Shown in pieces: positions 63,637 to 64,000 of a stretch of 64,000 bases of DNA. The notes under the pieces are model-generated. The model was not told the origin of the DNA. It was given only the letters and a program-made list of their open reading frames with translations, and did not search any database. Every line of letters begins with the position of its first letter. Position 1 is the first letter of the stretch. The stretch comes from Linderina pennispora (taxonomy: Eukaryota; Kickxellomycota; Kickxellomycetes; Kickxellales; Kickxellaceae), in the NCBI RefSeq assembly GCF_002104995.1, contig NW_024468270.1, positions 1 through 64,000 on the forward strand, given 5' to 3'. Position numbers and translations under genes: made by a program.

Positions 63637-64000
63637 ATGCATCTTGGCTTATATTTCTCAGCTAAGAAATGTGATATAGAATACGCTCTGAACATCCATA
63701 AGAACCTTGTATATCGTCAGAGTTTAGAGAATAGCTTTCGGGATATATTGGTTGGTTGAGGCTCATGGCGTGCTCGATTATGCTTGCAGTATATCCATAT
63801 GGGTTTGGATTTAGCGTGTATGTATCTCTAGCAAAGTGTGTGTTCTGTCTTTGGAAAGCAGCCATATCGGCATGTAGTATACTGCTGGTACTTTCTGAAG
63901 TCTATATCAGAATTAGATTTTCCTTATTTCATTGTTCTATTTTCTCTTTATATTTTGCTACCCAGTCCAATACTAGACCAGATCCTTCTTGTCTTTCTTC
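63637..64000. other. 3' flank of the last 7TM copy
   Basis: A short minus-strand frame (63662-63865) has no support. Nothing else recognised up to the window edge. Confidence 0.35.

Overview
The window is eukaryotic and almost certainly fungal. It has short GT-AG introns with TACTAAC-like branch points, a fungal-type fatty acid synthase, Prp19, cytosolic ribosomal proteins uL4 and uL6, eIF3h, a complex I accessory subunit, PIG-S and a fungal 7TM receptor family. An early-diverging fungus such as Kickxellomycotina would fit, but that placement is inference. GC-rich housekeeping genes alternate with AT-rich transposon-dense stretches.

Layout. 1-7.6 kb is a nest of DNA transposons: three rearranged copies of a PIF/Harbinger-like element encoding a DDE transposase, a 79-aa protein and a 544-aa protein, with about 462-bp hairpin units at their ends. 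7.6-18.5 kb is one very large single-chain (fused beta-alpha) fatty acid synthase. It has unusual features: the enoyl reductase cofactor motifs are gone, the acyltransferase has Cys in place of Ser, and there is no C-terminal PPT domain. 19-35 kb is compact housekeeping sequence: tRNA-Gln, Prp19, uL4, an acetate-transporter family protein, a complex I ESSS/NDUFB11-like gene, uL6, eIF3h, an OPT transporter, a Yae1-domain protein, a secreted Pro-Ala repeat protein and an EVE-domain protein. 35.5-39.5 kb holds tRNA-Pro, tRNA-Thr and two tandem 7TM receptor genes. 39.5-46.6 kb is repeat-rich with tRNA-His and tRNA-Gln, a truncated Fanzor (eukaryotic TnpB-like RNA-guided nuclease) and a palindromic tRNA-Ser duplication whose second arm holds a solo LTR. 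46.7-52.4 kb has PIG-S, a P-loop polynucleotide-kinase-like protein and malic enzyme. 54.3-59.3 kb is a 7TM receptor pseudogene split by a complete 4,140-bp copy of the three-gene transposon with an ATA target duplication. 59.4-64 kb has more repeats, tRNA-Ser(AGA), a second tRNA-Pro/tRNA-Thr pair with a solo LTR 16 bp upstream of the tRNA-Thr, and a third 7TM receptor copy carrying a nonsense codon.

How things fit together. Two mobile strategies share the region: DNA transposons that nest in one another and in receptor genes, and LTR retroelements sitting just upstream of tRNA genes. Several conserved genes (FAS, uL4, uL6 twice, OPT, the complex I subunit) carry isolated 1-nt frame breaks. 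These look more like assembly indels than real inactivation and should be resolved before any pseudogene claim about core genes.
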